Assembly: GCF_009741445.1 (NCBI RefSeq)
Contig: NZ_CP046507.1
Coordinates: forward strand, 1,116,001 to 1,180,000
Length of the DNA stretch: 64,000 bases
Source of the DNA: Mycobacterium avium subsp. avium
GTDB lineage: Bacteria > Actinomycetota > Actinomycetes > Mycobacteriales > Mycobacteriaceae
Direction of reading: 5' to 3'
The notes below the pieces were generated by a model, which worked only from the letters and a program-made list of their open reading frames with translations, made no database searches and was not told where the DNA came from. Positions 1 to 13,817 of the stretch are shown piece after piece (within the stretch, counting starts at the first letter, position 1; each line of letters starts with the position of its first letter). The position numbers were made by a program, and so were the translations under genes.

Positions 1-2
1 CC

Positions 3-2606
<2,604 letters not shown>

Positions 2607-2681
2607 CGACACGCGAATTGCTCACCCCGGCGGCCCGGTCGCGCATACGCTGAGCCGACGCGACCTCGACCAAGGAGACCC

Positions 2682-3461
2682 GTGAGCGGACCCGGCCTTC
2701 CCCTGTGGCTGCTGCTGGTGTGCGCGGTCGCCGCCGCGATCGCGGTCGCGGTGGGTGCCATCTGGCTGGGGCGCCGGCTGCTGCACGGCCGGCAACAGAA
2801 CCCGGCGATCGCGTCGTCTCTCACCGTCGTCGGGTTCGTCTACGGTGCGCTGCTGGGCTTCACCGTGGTGGCCACCTGGGAGCACTTCTCGTCCACCCAG
2901 GTCGTGGTGTCCGCCGAGGCGTCGGCGCTGACCACCATGTACCGCCAGAGCGTGGCCATGCCGGAACCGGAACGCACCGAAATCCAGGAGCTGCTGCGCA
3001 AATACGCCGGCGCGGTGGCCGGTCCGGAGTGGAACAAGCAGCGCAACGAGGGCGCCCGCGCCGCGATCACCCGGATGTATCGCACCGTCGGTCGCCAGCA
3101 GCCCAACATCGCCGCCCGGCCGATCAATCAGCAATTCCTCAACCAGCTGAGCGAGCTGGCATCCGACCGCAACGAGCGGATCGTCGGCACCAAACCGCGC
3201 ATACCCCCGCTGCTGTGGGCGGGCCTGATCTTCGGCGCGGTGGTGCTGGTCGCCTTCACCGGTTTCCTGCGGCTGGGCAGCACCGTCGGCCACGTCGTGG
3301 TGTCCGGCACCGTCGCGGCGCTGCTTGCGCTGCTGCTGTGCACCGTGTTCGAACTCGACCACTCGTATGCCACCGATCAGCGCATCACGTCCGGGCCGTT
3401 CCAGCACGCCCTGGACATTTTCGACGCCGTCGACAACGACAGCCGCTACTTCCCGCGCTGA
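2682..3461 (+). CDS. DUF4239-type integral membrane protein
   Basis: 259-residue membrane protein of unknown function. GTG start chosen because AAGGAG lies 2672-2677, 4 nt upstream. Hydrophobic segments near residues 8-27 and 43-65 are followed by a soluble stretch of about 110 residues (predicted helical, with MPEPERTEIQELL) and then two closely spaced C-terminal membrane segments near 180-200 and 207-227. This 2+2 layout with a central soluble domain is that of DUF4239 proteins (bestrophin-like), which is a family assignment by eye. No catalytic motif is visible. It stands alone between ppc and the aldo/keto reductase on the same strand; the 75-bp gap to ppc permits but does not prove cotranscription. 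Confidence 0.8.
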   Translation: MSGPGLPLWLLLVCAVAAAIAVAVGAIWLGRRLLHGRQQNPAIASSLTVVGFVYGALLGFTVVATWEHFSSTQVVVSAEASALTTMYRQSVAMPEPERTEIQELLRKYAGAVAGPEWNKQRNEGARAAITRMYRTVGRQQPNIAARPINQQFLNQLSELASDRNERIVGTKPRIPPLLWAGLIFGAVVLVAFTGFLRLGSTVGHVVVSGTVAALLALLLCTVFELDHSYATDQRITSGPFQHALDIFDAVDNDSRYFPR

Positions 3462-3560
3462 GCGTTGGCGTTGCGTCACCGCGCTGCGGCGTCGTTATGG
3501 TTGAGTTGGCCGCGCCGCCCGCGTGCCGGGGGCGCCTACACCAACGGGGGAGGTTGGCAT

Positions 3561-4547
3561 TTGAAGACCATCACATTCGGCAAGACGGGGCTCGAGGTTT
3601 CCCGGTTGGCGTTCGGCACCTGGGAGTTCTGCAGTGACTGGGGCCATGCCGACGAGGACGCCGCGATCACCATGATCCGCAGCGCCCGCGACCTCGGGAT
3701 CAACTTCTTCGACACCGCCCAGCAGTACGGCTTCGGGGCGTCTGAACGCCTGCTGGGCAAGGCTTTGCGCGACGACCTCGCCCGCGCGCGCGACGAGGTG
3801 GTGATCGCCACCAAGGGTGGACTGCGCGCCACCGACAGCGGACTGGTCCGCGATGCCAGCCCACAATGGCTGCGCAAGGGCGTGGAGTCCAGCCTGACCG
3901 CGCTGGGCATCGACCACATCGACGTGTACCTGGTGCACTGGCCCGACCCCCGGATGCCGGCCGCCGAAACCGCCGGGGCTCTCGCGGAATTGGTGTCGGA
4001 GGGCAAGATTCGGCATGTCGGGGTGTCCAACTACGACACCGCGCAGGTGGAGGAGTTTTCGGCCACGCTGCCGGTGGAGGTCGTGCAGCCGCCGTATCAC
4101 CTGTTTCGGCGTGACATCGAGGACACACTGCTGCCGTATGCCCGCGAGCACGACATCGGGGTGATGGTGTACGGCCCGCTGGCGCACGGTTTGCTGACCG
4201 GGACGGTCAAGCCGGACACCCGGTTCGCCCCGCAGGATTGGCGCGCCAAGAGCGACATCTTCAGCGGTGACGGCTTCCTGCGCAACCTGGAAGTCGTTGC
4301 GCAGCTTCAGGAATTGGCGTCCGACCTGGGGGTGACGATCAGCCAGCTGGCGATCGCGCGGGTGCTGGCGCAGCCGGGTGTGCACGTCGCCATCGTGGGC
4401 GCCCAGCACCTGCACTACCTGCAGGAGAGCGCCCGCGCGGCCGACGTCACGCTGTCGGATGCCGACCTGGCCGCCGTCGACAACATCCTGGCGGCGGCGA
4501 CACCGGTCGGCGGGCCCTATCCCGAGATGCACCAGAAGGCGAGCTGA
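3561..4547 (+). CDS. Aldo/keto reductase
   Basis: NAD(P)H-dependent oxidoreductase of the aldo/keto reductase superfamily, 328 residues; substrate unknown. The start chosen is the TTG at 3561, preceded by GGGGGAGG (3546-3553) at good spacing; the frame is open further upstream but the residues there look non-coding. The TIM-barrel catalytic tetrad is readable: Asp51 and Tyr56 in FFDTAQQYGFG, Lys85 in VIATKGG, His126 in VYLVHWPDP. The C-terminal cofactor region includes the stretch around AIVGAQHLHYLQES. It resembles the class that is often annotated as general stress or sugar-oxidoreductase AKR. The gene ends 1 bp before the 3' end of the convergent deacetylase-like gene. Confidence 0.9.
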   Translation: MKTITFGKTGLEVSRLAFGTWEFCSDWGHADEDAAITMIRSARDLGINFFDTAQQYGFGASERLLGKALRDDLARARDEVVIATKGGLRATDSGLVRDASPQWLRKGVESSLTALGIDHIDVYLVHWPDPRMPAAETAGALAELVSEGKIRHVGVSNYDTAQVEEFSATLPVEVVQPPYHLFRRDIEDTLLPYAREHDIGVMVYGPLAHGLLTGTVKPDTRFAPQDWRAKSDIFSGDGFLRNLEVVAQLQELASDLGVTISQLAIARVLAQPGVHVAIVGAQHLHYLQESARAADVTLSDADLAAVDNILAAATPVGGPYPEMHQKAS

Positions 4548-4548
4548 G

Positions 4549-5478
4549 TCAGCCCTTCAGCAGCTCACCGACATGCGCGGTGACGGAATCGGCAAGGGCC
4601 TGCAGGTCATAACCGCCTTCCAGCACCGCCACCAGCCGGCCGTCGCAGAGCTTTTCCGCCGACTTCATCAATTCCCTTGTGACCCAGCCGAAGTCGTCGG
4701 TCGTCATGGTCAGTGAGCCGAGCGGATCGCGTTCGTGGGCGTCGAAGCCGGCGGACACGATGATCAACTCGGGTGAGAAGGCTTGCAGCGCAGGCACAAT
4801 CCGATCGGTGAAGGCGGCCCGCAATTCGGCGCCGCCGTCCCCGGGTGCCAGCGGAGAGTTGAAGATGTTGCCCACCCCGGTTTCGGCCGCCGCGCCGGTG
4901 CCGGGAAACAGCGGCATCTGGTGGGTGGACGCGTACAGCACGCTGGGGTCGGAGTAGAAGATCTGCTGCGTGCCGTTGCCGTGGTGCACGTCGAAGTCGA
5001 CGATGGCCACCCGCATCAGCCCGTGCTTGCGCTGAGCGTGCCGCGCGCCGATGCTGATGTTGTTGAACAAGCAGAAGCCCATGGCCCGTTCGGTTTCGGC
5101 GTGATGCCCCGGCGGACGGCACGCCACGAACGCGTTCTGCACGTCACCGGCCAGCACCCGGTCCACGGCCTGCAGCGTGGCGCCCACCCCGCGCAGCGCC
5201 GTCTCCCAGGTCGAGGGCTCCATCATGGTGTCGCCGCCGTCGAGGTAGACGTAACCGTGTTGCGGCCGCGCCGCTTCCAGCGCGTCGACGTAGCGGTTGG
5301 AATGCACGTAGCGCGTGGCCGCCAACTCGGCCGGCTCGGCCGTCTCGCGCACCAGCGCGTCGAACCCGGGCCGGCTCAGCGCGGCCGCCACGGCGCGGTA
5401 CCGATCAGGGCGCTCCGGATGGCCGGGTGCGGTCCGGTGGGCGGCGAAGTCGGGATGGTGCAGCAGCAGGGTGGCCAT
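4549..5478 (-). CDS. Histone-deacetylase-family (AcuC-like) amidohydrolase
   Basis: 309-residue zinc hydrolase of the arginase/deacetylase fold, likely removing acetyl groups from small amines or protein lysines; cytoplasmic. Visible motifs: the paired-His element RPPGHHAE, the metal-binding DFDVHHGNGTQ (Asp and His ligands), FDAHERDPLG with the third metal Asp, and the terminal LEGGYDL containing the transition-state Gly-Gly-Tyr. These match class II HDAC-like bacterial enzymes. ATG at 5478 is the only sensible start. It lies 18 bp downstream of a coiled-coil gene on the same strand, so it may be the tail of the pentose-phosphate transcript. The acetylated substrate cannot be told from the sequence. 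Confidence 0.92.
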   Translation of the reverse strand: MATLLLHHPDFAAHRTAPGHPERPDRYRAVAAALSRPGFDALVRETAEPAELAATRYVHSNRYVDALEAARPQHGYVYLDGGDTMMEPSTWETALRGVGATLQAVDRVLAGDVQNAFVACRPPGHHAETERAMGFCLFNNISIGARHAQRKHGLMRVAIVDFDVHHGNGTQQIFYSDPSVLYASTHQMPLFPGTGAAAETGVGNIFNSPLAPGDGGAELRAAFTDRIVPALQAFSPELIIVSAGFDAHERDPLGSLTMTTDDFGWVTRELMKSAEKLCDGRLVAVLEGGYDLQALADSVTAHVGELLKG

Positions 5479-5496
5479 CGAGGTTCCGCCGGGCGG

Positions 5497-5901
5497 CTAC
5501 TGTGCGGTCCGGTTGCGCAGCCGATCCACCAGGCCGCGCACCGCGTGCTCGGTGACCGACAGCGGCGACATCACGGTCTCGCCCACCTTCACCAAGTCGT
5601 CGACCCGCGCGACGATCGCCTCCACCGGCTCGACCAGCACGATCAGCCGCTTGGCCAGATCGTCCAGGCTGGCCAGGGTGCCGTCCAGGTGGTCCAGGCC
5701 GGTCTCCATCCGCTCCACCGTGGCGTTCAGCGCCGCGAGGGAACTGCTGAGCTCCTTGAGCGTGCTGCTCAAACCGTCGAGGACGTCTTCGACCTGCTCG
5801 ACCGTTTTGTCGGCGTTCAGCGCGGCCTGGGTGAGCGTCTTGATCCGGCTTCGCTCTTGGCCCCCGCGCACGGTTCTGTCTGCCATGCCCGTCATTATCA
5901 C
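5497..5901 (-). CDS. Small coiled-coil protein (Rv1444c-like), unknown function
   Basis: 134 residues with no enzyme motif. After a basic N-terminus (GGQERSRIK) almost the whole chain is a heptad-rich helix from about residue 25 to 115 (VEQVEDVLDGLSSTLKELSS and following), pointing to a coiled coil. The start is uncertain: GTG at 5901, ATG at 5895 or ATG at 5886 are all in frame and none has a strong Shine-Dalgarno. It sits 34 bp downstream of pgl on the same strand, the position of Rv1444c in M. tuberculosis (from memory), so it is probably a conserved member of the pentose-phosphate operon. Role unknown; a scaffold or membrane-associated partner is possible but untested. Confidence 0.8.
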   Translation of the reverse strand: MIMTGMADRTVRGGQERSRIKTLTQAALNADKTVEQVEDVLDGLSSTLKELSSSLAALNATVERMETGLDHLDGTLASLDDLAKRLIVLVEPVEAIVARVDDLVKVGETVMSPLSVTEHAVRGLVDRLRNRTAQ

Positions 5902-5935
5902 CCGCCCCGGGCCGCGGCAGGCCCCGACGGTGCGG

Positions 5936-6691
5936 CTAGCCCTGGACGGCGGTGCCGGGCGGCAGCTTGGCGGCGGCCTCCCGGTCGAGCAGCCACAGCG
6001 TGGTGTCCAGCCCGACCGCCCCGGCTGCGGGCACCGAGACCGGGGCGGCGCCGTTGATGGCCGCGGCCACCGCGTCGGCCTTGCCGGCGCCCGACACCAT
6101 CAGCCACACCTCGCGGGAGCGCGCAATCGCGGGCAGCGTCAACGTGATTCGCTGTGGGGGCGGCTTGGGGGAGTCCTCGACCGGCACCACCATGCGGGTG
6201 GACTCCAGCACCGCGGGGGTGTCCGGGAACAGCGAATTGATGTGGCCCTCCGGGCCCATGCCCAGCAGGTGCACATCGAAATTCGGGACCGGCTGCCCGG
6301 GCGCGGCGTTGGCGGCCAGCAGCTGCTCGTAGGCCAGCGCCGCCGCGGCCAGGTCGCTGCCGAATTCGCCGTCGCTGGCCGGCATCGGGTGCACCTGGCT
6401 GGACGGAATGTCGACATGGGACAGCAGCGCCTCACGCGCCTGCTTCTCGTTGCGCTCGTCGTCGTCCTCGGGGACGTAGCGTTCGTCGCCCCAGAACAGG
6501 TGCACGGCCGACCAGTCGATCGGCCGCCCCGCCAGCGACTTCAGCAGCCCGATGCCGTTGCCGCCGCCGGTCAGCACGATCAGCGCCCGGCCCCGGGCCG
6601 CCACGGCGTCGGCGATGGTGTCGGCCAGTCGCGCCGCGGCGGCGGTGACCAGGGCCTGGCTGTCCGGGAAAATTTCGATGCGGGTGCTCAC
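5936..6691 (-). CDS. pgl: 6-phosphogluconolactonase
   Basis: Hydrolyses 6-phosphoglucono-delta-lactone to 6-phosphogluconate, the second step of the oxidative pentose phosphate pathway; cytoplasmic. 251 residues (also called devB). The sugar-phosphate isomerase-like fold is marked by [34 protein letters not shown] (the conserved catalytic G-x-D/E-G-H element) and the C-terminal [10 protein letters not shown]. The GTG start at 6691 makes a GTGA 4-bp overlap with the opcA stop codon, which implies translational coupling; the open frame upstream of it is a shadow over opcA. Order zwf-opcA-pgl puts the enzyme right after the dehydrogenase whose product it uses. Confidence 0.95.
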   Translation of the reverse strand: MSTRIEIFPDSQALVTAAAARLADTIADAVAARGRALIVLTGGGNGIGLLKSLAGRPIDWSAVHLFWGDERYVPEDDDERNEKQAREALLSHVDIPSSQVHPMPASDGEFGSDLAAAALAYEQLLAANAAPGQPVPNFDVHLLGMGPEGHINSLFPDTPAVLESTRMVVPVEDSPKPPPQRITLTLPAIARSREVWLMVSGAGKADAVAAAINGAAPVSVPAAGAVGLDTTLWLLDREAAAKLPPGTAVQG

Positions 6692-7599
6692 ACGTATTGC
6701 ACTTTCTCGATGCCTTCCAGCGCTGATTGATAAATCTCGTCGGCGTCCAGCCGGCGCAGGTCTTCGGCCAGACACTCGCCGGTTTCCCTGCGCGCCAACG
6801 GAAGTAGGGCATCCGGGCGGGACGTGCGGCTCAGCGTGGCGGTGCGGCCCTCCTGCGGGCGGCTCAACACGATGGTTTCGCTGCTGCGCGCCAGTTCGAC
6901 CTTGAGCTCGCCCACCGCCCGGCGCACCGGGCCGTCGATGCGGCTGGCCAGCCAGCCGGCCAGGACGTCGAGCGCCGGCTCGGTCTTCAAACCCGACACC
7001 AGCGCCGATTCGATCGGCTCGTGCGGCGCCAAGTCGACGGCCGCGGCCAGCAACGCCCGCCAATAGGTGATGCGCGCCCAGGCCAGATCGGTGTCGCCCG
7101 CGGTGTAGCCGGGCAGCCGGCTCTTGATCGCCGCCAGCGGGTCGGCCCCGTTGGTCGCGTCCGTGATGCGGCGAATCGCCAACCGGCCCAACGGATCCTG
7201 CGCGGGCACCGCGGGCGCCACGTCCGGCCACCAGACCACCACCGGGATGTCGGGGAGCAGGAACGGGGTGACCACGCTGGCGGCGTGCCCGGACAGTGCC
7301 CCGGACAGCCACAGCACCACGACCTCGCTGGCGCCGGTGTCGCCGCCGGCGCGCAGCTGCGCGTCCAGGCGGGGTTTGTCGGCGTACGGGTTGCCCCGCA
7401 GCGTGACGATGATCCGGCTGGGGTGTTCATGGCTGGCGTCGTTGGCCGCCTTCAGCGACTCCTCGAGGATCTCCTCGCTGTCGGGCGCGATGATCAGGGT
7501 CAGCACCCGGCCCATGGCGACGGCGCCGACCCTTTCCCGCAGTTCGTCCAGCTTCTTGTTGACCGCGGTGGTAGTGGCGTCCGGCATGTCAATTATCAA
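6688..7599 (-). CDS. opcA: Glucose-6-phosphate dehydrogenase assembly protein OpcA
   Basis: Accessory protein needed for assembly and activity of glucose-6-phosphate dehydrogenase in actinobacteria and cyanobacteria. I chose the TTG at 7599 (303 residues): an AGGAGG on the minus strand ends 9 nt before it, whereas the in-frame GTG at 7608 directly abuts that Shine-Dalgarno and is unlikely to be used. The resulting N-terminus, [16 protein letters not shown], fits the M. tuberculosis protein as I remember it. The body carries [45 protein letters not shown] and a C-terminal [19 protein letters not shown]. It follows zwf and overlaps pgl by 4 bp. The translation-initiation region is duplicated just upstream (see the repeat at 7594-7664). 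Confidence 0.93.
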   Translation of the reverse strand: MIIDMPDATTTAVNKKLDELRERVGAVAMGRVLTLIIAPDSEEILEESLKAANDASHEHPSRIIVTLRGNPYADKPRLDAQLRAGGDTGASEVVVLWLSGALSGHAASVVTPFLLPDIPVVVWWPDVAPAVPAQDPLGRLAIRRITDATNGADPLAAIKSRLPGYTAGDTDLAWARITYWRALLAAAVDLAPHEPIESALVSGLKTEPALDVLAGWLASRIDGPVRRAVGELKVELARSSETIVLSRPQEGRTATLSRTSRPDALLPLARRETGECLAEDLRRLDADEIYQSALEGIEKVQYV

Positions 7600-7664
7600 T
7601 TGCGCCACTCCTCCTCATCGCTGCGCTCTGCATCGTCGTGGCGCGTATCAATTGCGCCACTCCT
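7594..7664. repeat. Direct repeat duplicating the opcA ribosome-binding/start region
   Basis: Nineteen bases, TATCAATTGCGCCACTCCT, occur at 7594-7612 and again at 7646-7664 (52-bp period). On the coding (minus) strand each copy contains AGGAGTGGCGCAATTGATA, that is, the Shine-Dalgarno, the in-frame GTG and the TTG start of opcA. The second, upstream copy also has a good AAAAGGAG. A ribosome starting at the upstream TTG would read 20 codons and stop at a TGA inside opcA codons 3-4. Because 52 is not a multiple of 3 the two copies are in different frames. Confidence 0.85.
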
Positions 7665-7679
7665 TTTCATCGCCAGGAG

Positions 7680-9224
7680 TCATGGCCGCCGCCATTCGCG
7701 GCCCGTCCGGTGCAGCATCTCGAACGCCGAATCCGGGCCCCAGGTGCCGGCCTCGTAGGGCTCGGGCCTGCCGCCGCTCGCCCAGTTGTCGAGCACGGGA
7801 TCGAGGATGTGCCAAGCCAATTCGACTTCGGCGTTGACCGGGAACAGGGACGGCTCACCCAGCAGCACGTCGAGGATCAACTGCTCGTAGGCCTCCGGTG
7901 ATTCCTCGGCGAACGCCGACCCGTAGGAGAAGTCCATGTTGACGTCGCGGACCTCCATCGCGGTGCCCGGCACCTTGGAACCGAACCGCAGCGTGACACC
8001 CTCGTCGGGCTGCACCCGGATCACCATGGCGTTGGCGCCCAGCTCATCGGTCATCGTCGCGTCGAACGGCAGATGCGGCGCGCGTTTGAACACCAGGGCT
8101 ATCTCGGTCACCCTGCGGCCCAAGCGTTTTCCGGTCCGCAGGTAGAACGGCACCCCGGCCCAGCGGCGGGTGTCCACCTCGAGGGTGATGGCGGCGAACG
8201 TCTCGGTGATCGAGTCCTTGGCGAAGCCCTCCTCGTCGAGCAGCCCGACCACCTTCTCGCCGCCCTGCCAGCCCGCGGTGTACTGGCCGCGGCTGGTGGT
8301 CTCGTCGAGCGGGTGGGCGAGGTGGGTGGCCGAGAGCACCTTGATCTTCTCGGCCTGCAGCGCCAACGGGCTGAAGCTGACCGGCTCTTCCATCGCGGTC
8401 AGCGCCAGCAGCTGCATCAGGTGGTTCTGGATGACGTCGCGCGCGGCGCCGATGCCGTCGTAGTAGCCGGCCCGCCCGCCCAAGCCGATGTCCTCGGCCA
8501 TGGTGATCTGCACGTGGTCGACGTAGTGCGAGTTCCAGATCGGGTCGAACAACTGGTTGGCGAACCGCAGCGCCAGGATGTTGCGGACCGTCTCCTTGCC
8601 CAGGTAGTGGTCGATGCGGAAGACCGACTCCTCGGGAAAGACGGCGTTGACGGCCTTGTTCAGGCTCTGCGCGCTCTCCAAGTCGTGGCCGAACGGCTTC
8701 TCGATGACAACTCGGCTCCAGCGGTCGCCCTGCGGGCGGGCCAGCCCGGACTTGTGCAGTTGTTCGCACACGACGGGGAAGGACTTGGGCGGGATGGCCA
8801 GGTAGAAGGCGTGATTACCGCCGGTGCCCCGCTCGGCGTCGAGTTTGTCCAGCGTCTCGGCGAGCCGGCCGAACGCCTCGTCGTCGTCGAAAGCGCCTGG
8901 CACGAAACGGAATCCCTCGGCCAGCCGATCCCAGTTCTCCTGCCGGAACGGGGTGCGGCAGTGCTCCTTGACGGCCTCGTATACCACCTTGCCGAAATCC
9001 TGGGTGCTCCAATCCCTTCGGGCGAAGCCGACCAGCGAGAAGCTGGGCGGCAGCAGCCCGCGGTTGGCCAGGTCGTAGATGGCGGGCATGACCTTCTTGC
9101 GGGCCAGATCGCCGGTGACGCCGAAGATCACCATTCCGCACGGCCCGGCGATGCGCGGGAGCCGCTTGTCGCGCTTGTCGCGTAACGGGTTATGCCATTG
9201 CTGCGCGGTGCGAGCCGGGCTCAT
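7680..9224 (-). CDS. zwf: Glucose-6-phosphate 1-dehydrogenase
   Basis: Oxidises glucose 6-phosphate to 6-phosphogluconolactone with reduction of NADP, the entry step of the oxidative pentose phosphate pathway. 514 residues, normal length. The N-terminal dinucleotide-binding element is [19 protein letters not shown], and the active-site signature [13 protein letters not shown] carries the substrate-binding His and Lys. The ATG at 9224 overlaps the tal stop codon as ATGA, showing coupling to transaldolase. The gene corresponds to zwf2 in M. tuberculosis by position. OpcA, encoded downstream after the duplicated initiation region, is its assembly partner. Confidence 0.97.
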   Translation of the reverse strand: MSPARTAQQWHNPLRDKRDKRLPRIAGPCGMVIFGVTGDLARKKVMPAIYDLANRGLLPPSFSLVGFARRDWSTQDFGKVVYEAVKEHCRTPFRQENWDRLAEGFRFVPGAFDDDEAFGRLAETLDKLDAERGTGGNHAFYLAIPPKSFPVVCEQLHKSGLARPQGDRWSRVVIEKPFGHDLESAQSLNKAVNAVFPEESVFRIDHYLGKETVRNILALRFANQLFDPIWNSHYVDHVQITMAEDIGLGGRAGYYDGIGAARDVIQNHLMQLLALTAMEEPVSFSPLALQAEKIKVLSATHLAHPLDETTSRGQYTAGWQGGEKVVGLLDEEGFAKDSITETFAAITLEVDTRRWAGVPFYLRTGKRLGRRVTEIALVFKRAPHLPFDATMTDELGANAMVIRVQPDEGVTLRFGSKVPGTAMEVRDVNMDFSYGSAFAEESPEAYEQLILDVLLGEPSLFPVNAEVELAWHILDPVLDNWASGGRPEPYEAGTWGPDSAFEMLHRTGREWRRP

Positions 9225-10342
9225 TTGGAGGCGGAGCCCAGCTGCTTCTGCGTTTCCTCCATCAGCTCGGTCCAGGAATCCACGAACTTCTCCACGCCCT
9301 CGTTCTCCAGCACCACGAAGACGTCCGGCAGGTCGACGCCGACCGCGGCCAGTTCGTCGAACACCCGCTGGACGTCCGGACCGGTGCCGGTGACGGTGTC
9401 GCCGCGGATCACGCCGTGATCGGCGACCGCGTCAATCGTCTTCTCCGGCATGGTGTTCACCGTGTTGGGAGCGACCAGTTCGGTGACGTAGAGGGTGTCG
9501 GAGTAGTCCGGGTTCTTCACCCCCGTCGACGCCCACAGCGGGCGCTGCACGCGGGCCCCGTCGGCCTTGAGCGCCTGGTAGCGCTGGCCGCCCTCGAACA
9601 CCTCCTGGTAGGCCGCGTAGGCCAGCCGGGCGTTGGCCACGCCGGCCTGCCCGCGCAGCGCCAGCGCCCGCTCGCCGCCGATCTTCTCCAGCCGCTTGTC
9701 GATCTCGGTGTCCACCCGGGACACGAAAAACGAAGCCACCGAATGGATCTTGGACAGGTCGTGGCCGGCTTCGCGCGCCTTCTCCATGCCGGCAAGGTAG
9801 GCGTCCATCACGGCGCGGTACCGCTCGACGGAGAAGATCAGCGTGACGTTGACCGAAATCCCTTCGGCCAGAACGGCGGTGATGGCCGGCAGCCCGGCCT
9901 GGGTCGCCGGGATTTTGATGAACAGGTTGGGCCGGTCGACGATCTTCCACAACTCGACGGCCTGGGCGATGGTCTTGTCGGTGTCGCCGGCCAGCCGCGG
10001 GTCCACCTCGATGGACACCCGGCCGTCGACACCGTCGGAGTTCTCCCACTCGCGGGTCAACACGTCGCAGGCGTTGCGCACGTCGTCCGTGGTGACCGTG
10101 CGGATGGTGGCGTCGACGTCGGCGCCCCGCGCGGCCAGTTCGGCGATCTGGCTGTCGTAGGCGTGGCCCTCGGCGAACGCCTTCTGGAAGATCGACGGGT
10201 TGGTGGTCACGCCGACAACGCATTTGGTGTCGATCAGCTCTTGCAGGTTGCCCGACCGCAGCCGGTCCCGGGACAGGTCGTCCAGCCACACGGAAACCCC
10301 CGCGGCGCTCAGTGCCGCGAGGTTAGGGTTCTGAGCGGTCAT
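9221..10342 (-). CDS. tal: Transaldolase
   Basis: Transfers a dihydroxyacetone unit between sugar phosphates (sedoheptulose 7-phosphate plus glyceraldehyde 3-phosphate to erythrose 4-phosphate plus fructose 6-phosphate). 373 residues, the length of actinobacterial type 2 transaldolases. The Schiff-base Lys lies in [10 protein letters not shown]; other landmarks are [15 protein letters not shown] near the N-terminus and [18 protein letters not shown] at 10342 was chosen, preceded by GGAAAGGG; earlier in-frame codons extend into tkt and are shadow. It is 16 bp downstream of tkt and overlaps zwf by 4 bp. Confidence 0.96.
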   Translation of the reverse strand: MTAQNPNLAALSAAGVSVWLDDLSRDRLRSGNLQELIDTKCVVGVTTNPSIFQKAFAEGHAYDSQIAELAARGADVDATIRTVTTDDVRNACDVLTREWENSDGVDGRVSIEVDPRLAGDTDKTIAQAVELWKIVDRPNLFIKIPATQAGLPAITAVLAEGISVNVTLIFSVERYRAVMDAYLAGMEKAREAGHDLSKIHSVASFFVSRVDTEIDKRLEKIGGERALALRGQAGVANARLAYAAYQEVFEGGQRYQALKADGARVQRPLWASTGVKNPDYSDTLYVTELVAPNTVNTMPEKTIDAVADHGVIRGDTVTGTGPDVQRVFDELAAVGVDLPDVFVVLENEGVEKFVDSWTELMEETQKQLGSASK

Positions 10343-10358
10343 GTGAATTACCCTTTCC

Positions 10359-12458
<2,100 letters not shown>

Positions 12459-12714
12459 AGACTCAGTCCTTGGGTCATCGAGCTGATCGATCCCACCCTA
12501 GTGCGGGAGGGCCGGCTGGTGTAGTGCAGGTTTTCGGGTACCCGCGGCCGGTAGGAGTGAAAATTACGCGCCCGTCGTCAGGCCTTAACATTCAGTTCGG
12601 GAATCCGGGAAAAGTCGGCCGGGAAGGGACCCACGGGCCCGGCATCGCCGCCACCCGGTCTACCATCGTGTGTAGTAGATGCTGCGCGCCGCTGCGACCC
12701 CAAGGAGTTATTGC
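12459..12714. promoter_or_regulatory. Divergent promoter region between tkt and ctaB
   Basis: 256 bp without a gene. For tkt a TAGGGT hexamer reads on the minus strand at 12500-12495. For ctaB a TACCAT hexamer lies at 12661-12666 with a further TAG-rich stretch before AAGGAG (12702-12707). These match the mycobacterial TANNNT -10 pattern only. No recognisable operator was found. Confidence 0.35.
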
Positions 12715-13641
12715 GTGAGCGTTCGCGGGCGCGTCGCGCCGAGCCAAACGCCAAGCCGGATACCAGGCACCGTGCTGGCGTATCTGGCGCTGACCAAGCC
12801 GCGGGTCATCGAACTGCTGCTGGTGACCGCGATTCCGGCGATGCTGCTCGCCCAGCGCGGCACCGTGAACCCGCTGTTGATCGTCAACACGCTGATCGGC
12901 GGGATGCTGGCCGCGGGCGGCGCCAACGCGCTGAACTGCGTGGCCGACGCGGATATCGACAAGGTGATGAAGCGCACCGCACGCCGGCCGCTGGCCCGAG
13001 CGGCGGTGCCCACCCGCAACGCCTTGGTGTTCGGGCTGGTGCTGACGGCCGGCTCGTTCTTGTGGCTGTGGTGGACGACGAATCTGCTGTCGGGGCTGCT
13101 GGCGCTGGCGACGATCGCGTTTTACGTGTTCGTTTACACACTGCTGCTCAAGCGGCGCACCTCGCAGAACGTGGTGTGGGGCGGCGCGGCCGGCTGCATG
13201 CCGGTGATGATCGGCTGGTCGGCGGTCACCGGCACGATTCAGTGGCCGGCGCTGGTGATGTTCGCCATCATCTTCTTCTGGACGCCGCCGCACACCTGGG
13301 CGCTGGCGATGCGGTACAAGGACGACTACAAGGCGGCGGGCGTCCCGATGCTGCCGGCCGTGGCGACCGAGCGTCAGGTGACCAAGCAGATCCTGGTCTA
13401 CACCTGGCTGACGGTGCTGGCCACGCTGGCGCTGGCGCTGGCGACCGGCTGGCTGTACGCGGCGGTCGCCCTGGTGGCCGGGGTGTGGTTCCTGGCGATG
13501 GCCCACCAGCTCTATGCCGGGGTGCGCGCCGGCGAGCCGGTCAAGCCGCTGCGGTTGTTCCTGCAGTCGAACAACTACCTGGCGGTGGTGTTCTGCGCGC
13601 TGGCGATCGACTCGGCGATCGGGCTGCCGCACCTGTTCTGA
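12715..13641 (+). CDS. ctaB: Protohaem IX farnesyltransferase (haem O synthase)
   Basis: Attaches a farnesyl chain to haem b to make haem O, the precursor of haem A for the aa3-type cytochrome oxidase. 308 residues from the GTG at 12715, which has AAGGAG 7 nt upstream; the frame is open 12 codons earlier without support. UbiA-type prenyltransferase with about nine membrane helices. The two Asp-rich motifs are visible as [15 protein letters not shown] and [13 protein letters not shown]. It works with ctaA, encoded 2 kb downstream on the opposite strand. Followed by a palindromic repeat (13711-13769). Confidence 0.96.
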   Translation: MSVRGRVAPSQTPSRIPGTVLAYLALTKPRVIELLLVTAIPAMLLAQRGTVNPLLIVNTLIGGMLAAGGANALNCVADADIDKVMKRTARRPLARAAVPTRNALVFGLVLTAGSFLWLWWTTNLLSGLLALATIAFYVFVYTLLLKRRTSQNVVWGGAAGCMPVMIGWSAVTGTIQWPALVMFAIIFFWTPPHTWALAMRYKDDYKAAGVPMLPAVATERQVTKQILVYTWLTVLATLALALATGWLYAAVALVAGVWFLAMAHQLYAGVRAGEPVKPLRLFLQSNNYLAVVFCALAIDSAIGLPHLF

Positions 13642-13710
13642 GTTGTTGGCGCCGGGCCCGGTCCCGCGTCACATCCGTCACGCCCGTCCCTGCGCGGAAG
13701 TGGACCGCGT

Positions 13711-13769
13711 GTGCCCGCCTCGCAGCGACAATCGGCTCGCCTCAACGGTTGTCGCTCAAAGGCGGGCAC
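13711..13769. repeat. Palindromic repeat, family 2, copy 1 (imperfect)
   Basis: A 21-base left arm beginning GTGCCCGCCT and containing CAGCGACAA (13711-13731) pairs with the right arm 13749-13769 (TTGTCGCT...GGCGGGCAC) at 18 of 21 positions, around a 17-nt loop. A perfect version of the same element lies at 52393-52466. Here it sits between the 3' end of ctaB and the 3' end of the convergent qor, a position where a bidirectional terminator would be expected. Confidence 0.85.
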
Positions 13770-13817
13770 TTCGTCCATCGTCCTCGCGCCGTGGCCCATG
13801 TGGCCTGAGTGAAATGC

